DNA of 64,000 bases from Curvibacter sp. PD_MW3 (GCA_002633085.1 NSIV01000001.1:1-64000); one strand, 5' to 3'; shown: positions 1 to 10,351, counted from the stretch's first letter. Numbers and translations are program-made. Notes: generated by a model from the sequence alone, not told the origin.

Positions 1-1326
1 ACCCCCACCCCCACCATCGCGGCGCTGCCCTTGGCGTTGACGGGTGAAACTGTCGGCACCGATGTAGCCAAATGACGTCTTCATGGGGTCTGGCTGGGCA
101 TCTCCACTTGGGCGATCGCCACGTTCCTTGCGACCTTGGGATTTGCGCGCGGCAGGATTGCTTGCACCCGCACCTTGACCACGCGGCCCGTTGCCGTTGT
201 TGCCGCGTCGCTTGTTGCGACCGCCGCCGCCCGGTTTGCCTGCCGGCTGGGGACGCCCAGCGCGCTCCCCCTCGGCCGTATCGACCGCATGGTTGCCCGA
301 CTCACCCCGACGGTCTGCAGCGCGCATCAAAGCCTTGATATCGCCCTCATCGAGCTCCATCCAGGCGCCGCGCTTGAGGCCGCGCGGCAGCAGCATGGCC
401 CCGTAACGGATACGGATCAGGCGGCTCACCGCATGGCCGACGGCTTCCAGCATACGACGCACTTCGCGATTGCGCCCCTCGGAAATGGTCACGCGATACC
501 AGCAATTCGAGCCTTCGCCGCCACCTTCCTCGATGGACCCGAACTGGGCCGTACCATCGTCAAGTTGGACACCGTCGAGCAGGCGCTGCTTCTCTTCCTT
601 GCTCAGGGCACCAAGTACGCGCACAGCATATTCACGCTCCAAGCCAAAACGCGGATGCATCAGTTTGTTCGCTAACTCGCCAGAATTGGTGAACAGCAAC
701 AAGCCCTCGGTATTGAGGTCCAGGCGACCGACCGATTGCCACTTGCCTTGGGCCAGCTTGGGCAAGCGACGAAAGACAGTGGGACGGTTTTGCGGGTCGT
801 CATGCGTCACCACCTCGCCCACGGGCTTGTGATACGCGATGACGCGCGCCGGCGGCGGCTCGATGCGAAAACGCACCGGCTTGCCGTTGACCTTGATATG
901 GTCGCCAAACTGGATACGCTGGCCGATATGGGCAGGCTCATTGTTAACCGAGATGCGCCCCTCCATGATGAGCTGCTCCATCTCCAGCCGCGATCCCATG
1001 CCGGCCTGGGCCAGCACCTTGTGCAGCTTCGGTGTTTCGACCTGCGGCGCCAGCACCCGCTTGAGCGGCAATGCCACCTCAGGCGAGGCCTCATCAGCAT
1101 CAAACTGCCCGGATACCACATCTTCAAAACGGTAGCTTGCATCGGCTAGCCGGTCGTTTTTGGCACTGTTTTTGACTGCGTTGGACGGCATCGCGGCAGA
1201 AGAGTCCTCAGCGACATCGCCTGCCACACCCGCCTTCTCAGGCAGCCGTTTTGCCTCCTGGGTGGCAGCTTCATCAGGCCCGTCAACCGGTGCCGGCAAG
1301 GGGTCTGAAGGGTTTTGATCGCTCAT
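1..1326 (-). CDS. rluB: Ribosomal large subunit pseudouridine synthase RluB (3' end cut by window edge)
   Basis: This frame is open for 442 codons from an ATG at 1326 to the window edge, with no stop, so the C-terminus is missing. After a roughly 95-residue acidic N-terminal extension comes an S4 RNA-binding domain (about 98-150), then the RsuA/RluB-family catalytic domain with GRLDLNTEGLL, whose Asp at about 203 is the expected catalytic residue. The visible tail (from about 340) is Gly/Arg/Asn-rich and looks like a disordered RNA-binding extension. The family converts a uridine in 23S rRNA (position 2605 in E. coli) to pseudouridine. The ATG overlaps the scpB stop codon by 4 bp (ATGA), which indicates translational coupling. 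RluB rather than RluE/RluF/RsuA is inferred from the scpB linkage and the long basic tail. Confidence 0.9.
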   Translation of the reverse strand, partial: MSDQNPSDPLPAPVDGPDEAATQEAKRLPEKAGVAGDVAEDSSAAMPSNAVKNSAKNDRLADASYRFEDVVSGQFDADEASPEVALPLKRVLAPQVETPKLHKVLAQAGMGSRLEMEQLIMEGRISVNNEPAHIGQRIQFGDHIKVNGKPVRFRIEPPPARVIAYHKPVGEVVTHDDPQNRPTVFRRLPKLAQGKWQSVGRLDLNTEGLLLFTNSGELANKLMHPRFGLEREYAVRVLGALSKEEKQRLLDGVQLDDGTAQFGSIEEGGGEGSNCWYRVTISEGRNREVRRMLEAVGHAVSRLIRIRYGAMLLPRGLKRGAWMELDEGDIKALMRAADRRGESGNHAVDTAEGERAGRPQPAGKPGGGGRNKRRGNNGNGPRGQGAGASNPAARKSQGRKERGDRPSGDAQPDPMKTSFGYIGADSFTRQRQGQRRDGGGGG

Positions 1327-1985
1327 GGTTGATTTCCGCTCAATACGAAGAGTTCATCTGAAGTTCCAGCAGGCTCTGCCTGCTCGGGCTCTGGCTCGGC
1401 CACCGCCTCCGACACCTCCATTGGCAAAGACTCCTGAGCCGCACCCAGCATGTCGAGCATGCCAGCCTGCTGCGCCGGCGTCTCCATCAGGGGAAGCTGG
1501 TCGAGCGATTCAAGCCCCAAGTCGTCAAGGAAATGCTTGGTCGTTGCATACAACGCCGGCCGGCCGGCCGCTTCGCGGTGACCAATCACCTCGATCCAGC
1601 CGCGGTCTTCAAGCTGTTTGAGGAGCAGCGAATTGATGGTCACGCCCCGAATATCTTCCATATCACCGCGCGTCACAGGTTGACGGTAAGCAATGATGGC
1701 CAGCGTCTCAAGCGTCGCGCGCGAATAACGCGGCGGTTTTTCCGGATGCAGGCGGTCCAGGTATTCACGCATGTCAGGCCGGCTCTGAAAGCGCCAGCCG
1801 GTGGCGACGCACACCAGCTCGACGCCACGCAAGGTCCACTCCTGCTGAAGTTCGAACAGCAATTGTTTGATTGTGTCCACCCCCAGCTCGTCGTTGAACA
1901 GGGTACGCATGTCCCGCACCTGCAAAGGTTGCTGCGAGCAGATCAGGGCTGTTTCCAGCACACGCTTGGCATCCGCCGTATTCAT
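1323..1985 (-). CDS. scpB: Segregation and condensation protein ScpB
   Basis: This 220-residue protein has two winged-helix regions typical of ScpB, the kleisin-binding subunit of the SMC-ScpA-ScpB condensin. Hallmarks are the central YSRATLETLAIIAYRQPVTR block and the following IRGV segment (about 85-115), with RGWIEVIGHREAAGRP after it. The C-terminal 45 residues are acidic and Glu/Pro-rich. scpA is not in the window. The gene is directly upstream of rluB with a 4-bp overlap, a linkage seen in many bacteria. It acts in chromosome compaction and segregation in the cytoplasm. Confidence 0.93.
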   Translation of the reverse strand: MNTADAKRVLETALICSQQPLQVRDMRTLFNDELGVDTIKQLLFELQQEWTLRGVELVCVATGWRFQSRPDMREYLDRLHPEKPPRYSRATLETLAIIAYRQPVTRGDMEDIRGVTINSLLLKQLEDRGWIEVIGHREAAGRPALYATTKHFLDDLGLESLDQLPLMETPAQQAGMLDMLGAAQESLPMEVSEAVAEPEPEQAEPAGTSDELFVLSGNQP

Positions 1986-2114
1986 GGTCTTGCGAGTCCA
2001 GAAAAAAGCATCTTGAGGATGCGAATATCAGGGTGGTTAGCGAGGTGCGACCCGCGGACTGGTGCGTCCTATGGCCGAAGGCGCCCCGACAAGGGCCGGG
2101 CCGGAGGTAAGCCT

Positions 2115-3137
2115 TCAAGGGTCTTCCTGACTGGCATTGTAGCCCAGCCCCCAGGCCTGCAGGGCCTGTTGCAGATCATCCGGCAATGGCGCCCTAAACA
2201 CCATGTTTTGCCCCGTCACCGGATGGACGAACGACAGGCGCAAGGCATGCAAAGCCTGCCGCTGCATGCCTGCCGCTGCGGCCCCACCATAAAGCTCGTC
2301 AGCCACCAAGGGGTGACCGATCGATGCCATGTGAACCCGGATCTGGTGCGTCCGCCCGGTATGCAAAGTACATCGCACCAAACAGCCCTGCTCACAATTG
2401 GCAAGGAGTTCGATGCTGGTTTTCGCCGACTTGCCAGCCTGGCGCGCCAGGTCAACAACCGACATGCGCAAGCGATTGCGCGGATCGCGCCCAATCGGCG
2501 CATCCACGTCTCGACGAACCGGGCCACGCCAAGCTTGATGCGCCAAGGCCACATATTGACGGCTCACCTCACGTTGGGCAATCAGTCGCACCAGCGCGTC
2601 CATCGTCGCCCGACTGCGAGCCACAACCATCAGCCCGCTGGTATCCTTGTCCAACCGGTGGACGATACCTGCCCGCGGCAATTGCGCTGCTTGCACATCG
2701 TGAGCGAGCAGGCCATTGAGCAAGGTACCTGACCAGTTGCCCGGCGCCGGATGGACCACCAAGCCGGCCGGCTTGTTGATCACCAACAGGTGCGAGTCCT
2801 CGAACACGATCTGTAGCGGCATCACCTCCGGCTTGAAGGCCTGACTCTGGGGGGTGGGCCGCAACTCGATGACGCCTTGCTCTCCCGCCCGGACCTTGAG
2901 CGCCGGCTTGCACAGAGGGGCTCCGTTCTGCGTCACCGCCCCGGCCTCGATCAACTGCTGCAGGTAGCTTCGGGAAAATTCCGGAATCAGCTCCGCCAGC
3001 GCACGATCCAGGCGTGTGCCGTGCTGGGCCTCGCCCACAACCCATTCACGCAGCTCGGCTTCGACCGGACTATCTGCGCTGTCGTCAAGCTCCTCGTCAA
3101 CAGGGGGGCTCGATATAATCAAACTAGATTCTTTCAA
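2115..3137 (-). CDS. rluD: Ribosomal large subunit pseudouridine synthase RluD
   Basis: This 340-residue RluA-family enzyme has an N-terminal S4 domain (about 40-95) and the catalytic motif HRLDKDTSGLMV, with the expected catalytic Asp at about 163. RluD makes the pseudouridines of helix 69 in 23S rRNA. The first 30 residues are acidic and poorly conserved. The start used is a TTG at 3137 and is the least certain part of the call, although an AAGG sequence lies just upstream. The gene is divergent from bamD with only 15 bp between start codons, an arrangement common in betaproteobacteria. scpB follows 129 bp downstream on the same strand. Confidence 0.9.
   Translation of the reverse strand: MKESSLIISSPPVDEELDDSADSPVEAELREWVVGEAQHGTRLDRALAELIPEFSRSYLQQLIEAGAVTQNGAPLCKPALKVRAGEQGVIELRPTPQSQAFKPEVMPLQIVFEDSHLLVINKPAGLVVHPAPGNWSGTLLNGLLAHDVQAAQLPRAGIVHRLDKDTSGLMVVARSRATMDALVRLIAQREVSRQYVALAHQAWRGPVRRDVDAPIGRDPRNRLRMSVVDLARQAGKSAKTSIELLANCEQGCLVRCTLHTGRTHQIRVHMASIGHPLVADELYGGAAAAGMQRQALHALRLSFVHPVTGQNMVFRAPLPDDLQQALQAWGLGYNASQEDP
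3114..3119 (+). promoter_or_regulatory. Putative -10 element of bamD promoter
   Basis: A perfect TATAAT lies 33 bp upstream of the bamD ATG, inside the first codons of divergent rluD. No good -35 hexamer is present at the usual spacing, so the assignment rests on the -10 match and position alone. Confidence 0.45.
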
Positions 3138-3152
3138 GAGAGTGTGGCCTTA

Positions 3153-3959
3153 ATGCTTCGTACCAAATTATCGGTTGTCAGTACCCTGCTCCTGGCAGCC
3201 GGAGCCGTACTGATCGCCGGATGCTCATCCAAGCCTGTCGACAAGACGGCCAGTATGAGTCCGAACAAGATCTATGCCGAAGCCAAGGACGAACTCAGTG
3301 CTGGAGCTTACGACAAGGCCATTCCCCTGTTCGAGAAACTAGAAGGCCGTGCTGCAGGCACCCCGCTGGCGCAGCAGGCGCAACTCGACAAGGCTTATGC
3401 CCACTACAAGTACCAGGAACCGGCCCAGGCACTTGCCACCTTGGATCGCTTCATCAAGCTGCACCCTGCCAGCCCGGCCTTGGACTATGCGCTCTACCTC
3501 AAAGGCATCATCAATTTCAACGATGACCTGGGCCTGTTCTCCTCGATCACGCGCCAGGATTTGTCCGAACGCGACCAGAAAGCCGCCAAGGAGTCTTTTG
3601 GATCCTTCAAGGAACTGGTCACACGGTTTCCCGAATCCCGCTACACCCCCGACGCACGACTGCGCATGAGTTACATCGTTAACTCACTGGCCTTGTATGA
3701 AGTGCACGTGGCGCGTTACTACTACTCGCGCGGCGCTTATCTGGCTGCCATCAACCGCGCTCAGCTGGCTCTCACCGACTACCAGGGGGCCCCGGCCCTG
3801 GAAGAGGCTCTGTTCATTCTTGTGAAGTCCTACGAGGCGCTCGACATGCCGCAACTGCGTGACGACAGCAAACGGGTGCTTGAGAAAAACTATCCTCAGA
3901 GCGAATACCTGAGCCAAGGATTCAAGTCGAGCTCAGATCCGTGGTGGAAGCTCTGGTAA
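3153..3959 (+). CDS. bamD: Outer membrane assembly lipoprotein BamD (ComL)
   Basis: This 268-residue lipoprotein begins with a type II signal peptide ending in the lipobox LIAGC (lipidated Cys at 24). It continues as TPR-type helical repeats (about 38-245) characteristic of BamD, the essential scaffold that links BamA to substrates during outer-membrane beta-barrel insertion. The ATG at 3153 was chosen because it places the signal sequence at the N-terminus; a longer in-frame reading upstream would bury it and overlap rluD. The 3' end overlaps the convergent helicase gene by 38 bp. Confidence 0.95.
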   Translation: MLRTKLSVVSTLLLAAGAVLIAGCSSKPVDKTASMSPNKIYAEAKDELSAGAYDKAIPLFEKLEGRAAGTPLAQQAQLDKAYAHYKYQEPAQALATLDRFIKLHPASPALDYALYLKGIINFNDDLGLFSSITRQDLSERDQKAAKESFGSFKELVTRFPESRYTPDARLRMSYIVNSLALYEVHVARYYYSRGAYLAAINRAQLALTDYQGAPALEEALFILVKSYEALDMPQLRDDSKRVLEKNYPQSEYLSQGFKSSSDPWWKLW

Positions 3960-5934
3960 ACGACACCAGGAATTCCTGTGCCTCTTCCTCGGTCTTGAGT
4001 CTGCACATGGGCGGCAAGGCCGCCAACAGGCGACGCCCATAGCCCATGCTCAGCAAACGGGTGTCGCACAGAACCAGCAGACCCCGATCCGTCTCACGCC
4101 GAATGAGACGCCCCGCCCCCTGTTTGAGCGCCACGGCAGCTTCCGGCACAAAATAGTCATTGAAGGGGCTGCGCCGGGCCTCCTCCAGGCGTTTGGCACG
4201 CGCCTGCACCAACGGATCATTTGGCGGCGGAAATGGCAGCTTGTCGATCACCACCAATTGAAGTGCTTCGCCGGGAATATCGACCCCCTCCCAGAACGAG
4301 GCTGAAGCCACCAGAATGCAGCCCGATTGCCCGGCTTCGGCGCCTTGCCGAAAACGTGTCATCAATTCGCGCTTGGGCAATTGCCCTTGAGCAAGAACCT
4401 GCAGACCAGACTCCGGCGGCAAATGGTCCGACAAAGCTTCGCTGATGGCACGCAAAGCACGCAAGGTCGTTGTCAGAACCAGGGTACGTCCGCCCAGCAG
4501 GGGCGCCATGCGGGCCACCAAGGCAGCCACCTGCTCGCTGTGGGCCGGATCCGCCGGCTTGGGGAGATTCGCGGGGACATACAAAGCCGCCTGCTGTGGA
4601 TAGTCGAACGGGCTTTCCACCTGCAGAATTTCGGCCTGCGTCAGGCCACAGGGTTCGGTGAACCAGCTCAGTGCAGCATCGTCGCCCAGGGTGGCAGAAG
4701 TGAAAATCCAGGACTTCCCGGTTTCCGCCGTCTCTGGCGGCGACAGCAGCCGGCTCTGCACTGCGGCAGCGATATCCAATGGCGACTCCACCAAGCGCAA
4801 CTGGCCGCCGACATCCAGCCAACGTACTGAGCCAGCTTCACAATCGCGAGTGAAAAAGTCGGTCAAAGCGGTCAACGCTTCAGCCCGCTCCTGTAAACGC
4901 ACGAAATCTGGTGAAATTTCGCTGACCGTCGACAAGGCGGCCATTGCCTCAAGGCAGGCCTGATGCAGGGCCGACAAGGCATCGCGCCATGCCTGTGGCT
5001 CTATCTCTCCGGGTGCCGCCCCTGTCCACCCCAGCTTGGTGCCTGGATAGGCTCGACCGACGCACAAGCGCAAGTCTCGCGCAGCTCGCTCCAGAAGTGA
5101 CGCACGCTGCGACCAGTCAGCCAGCCCTCGGGCCTGCTGCAGACCGCAGGCCAGCATGTCTCGGGCAAAGTCCAGCAACTGCCCGGTGGAGAGTTGCCGG
5201 CCGAGGAACTGCACGCCGGTTTCATTGAGCTGGTGCGCCTCGTCAAAAATGACCGTCCTGACCGTCGGCAGCAATTCGGCCATGCCGGACTCGCGCACTG
5301 CCAGGTCGGCAAAAAAAAGATGGTGATTGATAACCACGACATCCGCCGCCAGCGCCTCACGGCGCGCCATATTGACGTGGCATTCACGAAATTTCGGGCA
5401 CTGGCTCCCCAGGCAGTTCTCTCGCGTGGAGGTCACCAGCGGGATGACAGGTGACCGCTCATCCAACCCGGGCAATTCGGCCAGATCACCGGTCCGGGTT
5501 TGCTGCGCCCAAATCTCGATCCGAGCCAACGCCCGGGTGACCATGGGCTCAGGTGCGGAAACACCATGACGCGCCAGCTCCATGCGATGCAGACACAGAT
5601 AGCTGCTGCGTCCCTTGAGCAAGGCAGTCCGCACAGGCAGCCCCAAAGCGGTGATCAGGCGCGGCAAATCGCGCGCGTACAGCTGGTCTTGCAGCGTCTT
5701 GGTGGCGGTGGACAACAAAATCCGTTCGCCACTCAGCAATGCGGGCACCAGGTAGGAGAAGGTCTTGCCAACCCCGGTGCCTGCTTCTACAACCAATGCG
5801 CCGCCCTGCTCGATGGTTCGAGCTACAGCAAGCGCCATTTCGGTTTGCCCCGGACGCAGCCGAAACTCCTCCACCGTACACGCCAGCACATTGCCAGGCG
5901 CAAATGCCTCTAAAACCAGATTCTGCAAACTCAT
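3922..5934 (-). CDS. DinG/YoaA-type iron-sulfur ATP-dependent DNA helicase
   Basis: This 670-residue XPD/DinG-family superfamily 2 helicase has Walker A AGTGVGKT (about 51-58) and a DEAH box in VIFDEAHQ. Four cysteines suit a 4Fe-4S cluster: one in YLCLHRM and three in NCLGSQCPKFREC. It also has motif VI QGAGRLIRR near the C-terminus. Such helicases unwind DNA 5'-3' and deal with R-loops, G-quadruplexes or stalled forks. Length and the absence of an exonuclease domain fit YoaA/DinG rather than the DinG-exonuclease fusions of Firmicutes. The start ATG lies 3 bp after the stop of the small upstream gene, implying an operon. The last 38 bp overlap bamD in a convergent arrangement. Confidence 0.9.
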   Translation of the reverse strand: MSLQNLVLEAFAPGNVLACTVEEFRLRPGQTEMALAVARTIEQGGALVVEAGTGVGKTFSYLVPALLSGERILLSTATKTLQDQLYARDLPRLITALGLPVRTALLKGRSSYLCLHRMELARHGVSAPEPMVTRALARIEIWAQQTRTGDLAELPGLDERSPVIPLVTSTRENCLGSQCPKFRECHVNMARREALAADVVVINHHLFFADLAVRESGMAELLPTVRTVIFDEAHQLNETGVQFLGRQLSTGQLLDFARDMLACGLQQARGLADWSQRASLLERAARDLRLCVGRAYPGTKLGWTGAAPGEIEPQAWRDALSALHQACLEAMAALSTVSEISPDFVRLQERAEALTALTDFFTRDCEAGSVRWLDVGGQLRLVESPLDIAAAVQSRLLSPPETAETGKSWIFTSATLGDDAALSWFTEPCGLTQAEILQVESPFDYPQQAALYVPANLPKPADPAHSEQVAALVARMAPLLGGRTLVLTTTLRALRAISEALSDHLPPESGLQVLAQGQLPKRELMTRFRQGAEAGQSGCILVASASFWEGVDIPGEALQLVVIDKLPFPPPNDPLVQARAKRLEEARRSPFNDYFVPEAAVALKQGAGRLIRRETDRGLLVLCDTRLLSMGYGRRLLAALPPMCRLKTEEEAQEFLVSFTRASTTDLSST

Positions 5935-5937
5935 GCG

Positions 5938-6174
5938 TCAGGCTGGCTCGTTGGGCGTGAGGCTACGTTCAAGGCGACTGATTTCGTCGCGCAGGACCAA
6001 GCGCCTTTTCTTGAGCCGTCGGATCAGCAACTCGTCGAGCGGCAAGACCTGACTGAGGCGGTCGATCGTGGCATCAAGATCGGCGTGCTCGATGCGCAAC
6101 TCGATCAGATGACGTTCTGGGGAATGAAGATTGGAGTCCAAGAGTCGCAGCAAAAAGACAAACTGGGGAAGCAA
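5938..6174 (-). CDS. Small helical protein, DUF465/YdcH-like
   Basis: This 78-residue protein is rich in Leu, Arg and Glu and predicted almost wholly helical. The pattern (acidic central segment, then IRRLKKRRLVLRDEISRLE) resembles the DUF465/YdcH family, small antiparallel coiled-coil proteins of unknown function. It sits 3 bp upstream of the DinG-like helicase on the same strand. The start is a TTG at 6174 preceded by GAGGA at slightly short spacing, so the exact N-terminus is uncertain; a second in-frame TTG lies seven codons on. Family assignment is by pattern only. Confidence 0.6.
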   Translation of the reverse strand: MLPQFVFLLRLLDSNLHSPERHLIELRIEHADLDATIDRLSQVLPLDELLIRRLKKRRLVLRDEISRLERSLTPNEPA

Positions 6175-6254
6175 ACATCCTCATCTTCCCGCTTGCTTCG
6201 ATAATACGTCTTTCATACCGACTTATCGAGGACTTTGTCCTTCAGACTGCGAAC

Positions 6255-7013
6255 ATGAGCAAAGGTTACCGACTTACCGCTTCAACCGGCATTCACAAGG
6301 GCGACCGTGAATACCAGCAGGATCAGGTGGCGCTCTTGAACCACCCTCGCGTTCACGGCTGCGTATTGGCAGTTGTGGCCGACGGCATGGGTGGCCGCAG
6401 CGGGGGGCGTACTGCCTCCGATCAGGTCATGATGACCGCGAAACAACTGTTCGACCGCTACGCCCCGGAAACTGACGATGCGCCAACGCTGCTCAAGCAA
6501 CTGGTGCAGGAAGCCAACCTGGTCATCAAACTCAGCGCCATTTCTTCCGAGCAGGAACCCCACAGCACGCTGGCCGCCTTTCTGATCAACCCGGGGGGCG
6601 ATTGCCACTGGATCCATGCCGGTGACTCGCGCGTCTACCACTACCATGAGGACCGTCTGATCAAGCGCACACTGGATCATTCGTACGTCCAGACCTTGGT
6701 CGACAACGGCAGCATCACGGAAGAGGAAGCCAACGTCCATCCTCAATCCAACATCCTGATGGGCTGCCTGGGCACTGAAAACGATCCCCCGATGGACATG
6801 CACTTCATCCCGCAGCTGGCGCCTGGCGACACCCTGATGGCCTGCAGCGATGGCGTCTGGCACTACTTCAACAACACAGAACTTGGTGCAGCCTTGTCCA
6901 AGCTGTCAGCCCGTGAAGCCAGCGAGTTTCTGATCGAGAAGGCACGCTCACGTGCCCGTGGCAGTGGCGACAACCTCTCGCTGGTCATCGTCAAGCTCGA
7001 ACCCCTGGATTGA
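6255..7013 (+). CDS. PP2C-family serine/threonine protein phosphatase
   Basis: This 252-residue protein covers a full PP2C domain. It carries GDREYQQDQ at the N-terminus in place of the usual R-x-N-E-D motif, the metal-binding VADGMGG, AGDSRVYHY in the middle, and GSGDNLSLVIV at the C-terminus. These provide the Asp residues that coordinate the Mn/Mg pair. It removes phosphate from Ser/Thr (Stp/PrpC-like). No partner Ser/Thr kinase gene is adjacent. There is no signal peptide or membrane segment. The gene is monocistronic, convergent with the coiled-coil gene 11 bp downstream. Confidence 0.9.
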   Translation: MSKGYRLTASTGIHKGDREYQQDQVALLNHPRVHGCVLAVVADGMGGRSGGRTASDQVMMTAKQLFDRYAPETDDAPTLLKQLVQEANLVIKLSAISSEQEPHSTLAAFLINPGGDCHWIHAGDSRVYHYHEDRLIKRTLDHSYVQTLVDNGSITEEEANVHPQSNILMGCLGTENDPPMDMHFIPQLAPGDTLMACSDGVWHYFNNTELGAALSKLSAREASEFLIEKARSRARGSGDNLSLVIVKLEPLD

Positions 7014-7024
7014 TTGAACAGCGC

Positions 7025-7660
7025 TTAGGGAGGCGTGGGCAAGGGCTTGGCCGGAGGCTTGCCGACCTTGTCAACCAAAGCTTTGTCACGCCGCGCCCGG
7101 CTCTCCTGCGCCTGACGCTGCTTCTCTTCGTATTCCTGCTTGTCAGCAGCCCGACTTTCCGCGGTCGGCCGGTCACTGCTTTTATCGCGTTCCGTACGGG
7201 GCGTGGGCGAAAGCCGGTCCTGTTCAGCCTGCTGCTTGTCGATTTTTTTCTGCTCCGCCCGCTCCAGCCGCTCTTTGTGCTCCTGAATGGCTGCTTCACG
7301 CCGTTCAGCCGCTTCCTGCTGATTCTGAAGCGAAGATTTCTCTTCCAGCCGTTGAATCTCTTCCACACCTTTTTGGCGGCGTTGTACATCATTGACCGCG
7401 ATTTCCTGCCGTCGCAGGTCCTCCATCGTCAATCGGCGGCGGACCCGAACATCACGCAGACAATCATTCACCGCAAAGCGCTGGTAACAAGCCGCTTCCT
7501 CTTTGGCGTAGCGAGCCTCCTGGTACCCGCGCTCAGTCTGAATGCGGTCCAACTCCAACTGGAAGGGATCAGGGGCAGACGTTGTCTGCTCAGACGATGG
7601 CTGCGCCTGCAACGCACAGGTCGCGAGCCCGATGAGCAGAAAGACAAGCCAGTTTTTCAT
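7025..7660 (-). CDS. Exported coiled-coil protein of unknown function
   Basis: This 211-residue protein has an N-terminal signal peptide (about 1-20, probable cut after LQA). The mature part is extremely rich in Glu, Gln, Arg and Lys and predicted to be a long coiled coil (about 70-195), ending in a Pro-rich tail. Two cysteines, about 58 and 67, flank a short segment (CYQRFAVNDC) and could form a disulfide in the periplasm. The Cys inside the signal is not in a canonical lipobox. I recognise no named family, only a resemblance to conserved Burkholderiales hypotheticals. Its ATG overlaps the zapE stop by 4 bp, so it is translationally coupled to zapE, the last gene behind the sucAB-lpd cluster. 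Confidence 0.75.
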   Translation of the reverse strand: MKNWLVFLLIGLATCALQAQPSSEQTTSAPDPFQLELDRIQTERGYQEARYAKEEAACYQRFAVNDCLRDVRVRRRLTMEDLRRQEIAVNDVQRRQKGVEEIQRLEEKSSLQNQQEAAERREAAIQEHKERLERAEQKKIDKQQAEQDRLSPTPRTERDKSSDRPTAESRAADKQEYEEKQRQAQESRARRDKALVDKVGKPPAKPLPTPP

Positions 7661-8757
7661 GTGAGTCGAGTATCGACCACGCGTCGCTCCAAGGACAGAA
7701 ACTCTTGCGATTGCATTTCGTTGAGTCGCGATACCGTGCGTGGAAATTCGTGAACCAGGGGGCCGTCGGTGTACAGCGCTTCCGGCAACACCGCCGCCGA
7801 CATGATCAGTTTAACGCGCCGGTCATACAGCACGTCCACCAACCAGGTAAAGCGCCGCGCCTCGGAGGCCATGCGCACCGGCATGTGCGGCACGTCGCTC
7901 AGGAACACGGTATGGAACTGGGTTGCGATTTCCAGGTAGTCATTTTGCGATCGCGGGCCACCGCACAAAGTCCTGAAATCGAACCAGACCACGCCACCCG
8001 CCTTGCGCCGAGCCCGAATCTCCCGTGCCTCGATATGCAGCACCGGGTCTTCATCCTGTGTTTCCGCCAGACGATTGAAGGCATCGGTCATGGCCGCATC
8101 GGCGTCGGCGCCCAGCGGCGTGTGGTACAGCTTGACGTGCTCCAGGGTACGCCGGCGGTAATCGGTGCCGTTGTCCACATTCACCACTTCCAGCTGCTGG
8201 TTGAGCAAGGCAATGGCCGGCAGAATGCGCTCGCGATGCAAGCCGTTCGGGTAAAGCTCATCCGGCCGGAAATTGGAAGTTGCCACCAGACCGACACCAT
8301 TGTCAAACAATGCCGCCAGCAGGCGATGCAGAATCATGGCATCGGTGATATCGGCCACGTGAAACTCATCGAAGCAGATGAGCTTGTACTTCTTGGCAAT
8401 GCGCTCTGCCAGCGCGTTGAGCGGATTGACCGTACCTTGCAGCTCGGCCAGCTCGCGGTGCACCTCACGCATGAACTCGTGAAAGTGCAGCCGGGTCTTG
8501 CGCTTGAGCGGCACGGCATTGAAGAAGCAATCCATCAGGAAGCTCTTGCCGCGCCCCACCCCGCCGTGCATGTACACCCCTTTCGGGATGTCAGGGCGGT
8601 TGATGAGCTTCTTCAATGCGTTAGAACGCTTTTCCTTGTAGCCAGCCCATTCTGTCGCGCAACGCTCCAGCGCAGCAACCGCGTGCAACTGCGCGGGGTC
8701 ACTGGTGTAACCCCGCGTTTTCAGCTCCGCCTGATAAGCCTTGAGTACGGACGTCAA
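7657..8757 (-). CDS. zapE: Cell division ATPase ZapE (AFG1-like)
   Basis: This 366-residue AFG1/ZapE-family P-loop ATPase has Walker A GGVGRGKS (about 64-71) and Walker B LICFDEFHV. It also has the family's conserved ATSNFRPDELYPNGLHR and the FDFRTLCGGPRSQNDY block near the C-terminus. In E. coli ZapE associates with the Z-ring and FtsZ under stress or low oxygen. The start is a TTG at 8757, the first possible start after an in-frame stop, with a CAGG about 8 bp upstream. It follows lpd by 16 bp, so it is probably part of the same transcript. Its location behind the 2-oxoglutarate dehydrogenase genes is a recurrent arrangement in Burkholderiales. Confidence 0.92.
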   Translation of the reverse strand: MTSVLKAYQAELKTRGYTSDPAQLHAVAALERCATEWAGYKEKRSNALKKLINRPDIPKGVYMHGGVGRGKSFLMDCFFNAVPLKRKTRLHFHEFMREVHRELAELQGTVNPLNALAERIAKKYKLICFDEFHVADITDAMILHRLLAALFDNGVGLVATSNFRPDELYPNGLHRERILPAIALLNQQLEVVNVDNGTDYRRRTLEHVKLYHTPLGADADAAMTDAFNRLAETQDEDPVLHIEAREIRARRKAGGVVWFDFRTLCGGPRSQNDYLEIATQFHTVFLSDVPHMPVRMASEARRFTWLVDVLYDRRVKLIMSAAVLPEALYTDGPLVHEFPRTVSRLNEMQSQEFLSLERRVVDTRLT

Positions 8758-8773
8758 TCCAGTCGACCTGCGC

Positions 8774-10201
<1,428 letters not shown>

Positions 10202-10258
10202 AGTATTTCTCGCTTCAATTGCAGACCGCGCTACGCATGAGGTGTCTTCATCGCGAAA

Positions 10259-10351
10259 CACCGCGGAACCGGCTTGGACGGGCCGCTGGTGTTGCCCCCT
10301 GCAAGGGGGGTGGCGAAGCGACACGCAGTGCGCGCAGCCTGGGGGTGTGCA
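10259..10351 (-). repeat. Intra-operonic stem-loop repeat, copy A (between sucB and lpd)
   Basis: This roughly 93-bp G+C-rich element begins on the minus strand directly after the sucB stop codon. It shares a clear alignment with 48011-48091: CGGAACCGGCTT, GGGCC, CTGGTG, a CCCCCT...GGGGG hairpin and a terminal GGGGGTG next to the stop codon. It can fold into a strong central hairpin. I associate such elements with Comamonadaceae genomes; a likely role is mRNA stability or differential expression of sucAB versus lpd (inference). Confidence 0.8.

Noticed and set aside
2002..2022. Terminator (GCATC-GATGC plus six Ts) between rluD and scpB
   Set aside because: The stem is only 5 bp with a 5-nt loop, too weak to call.
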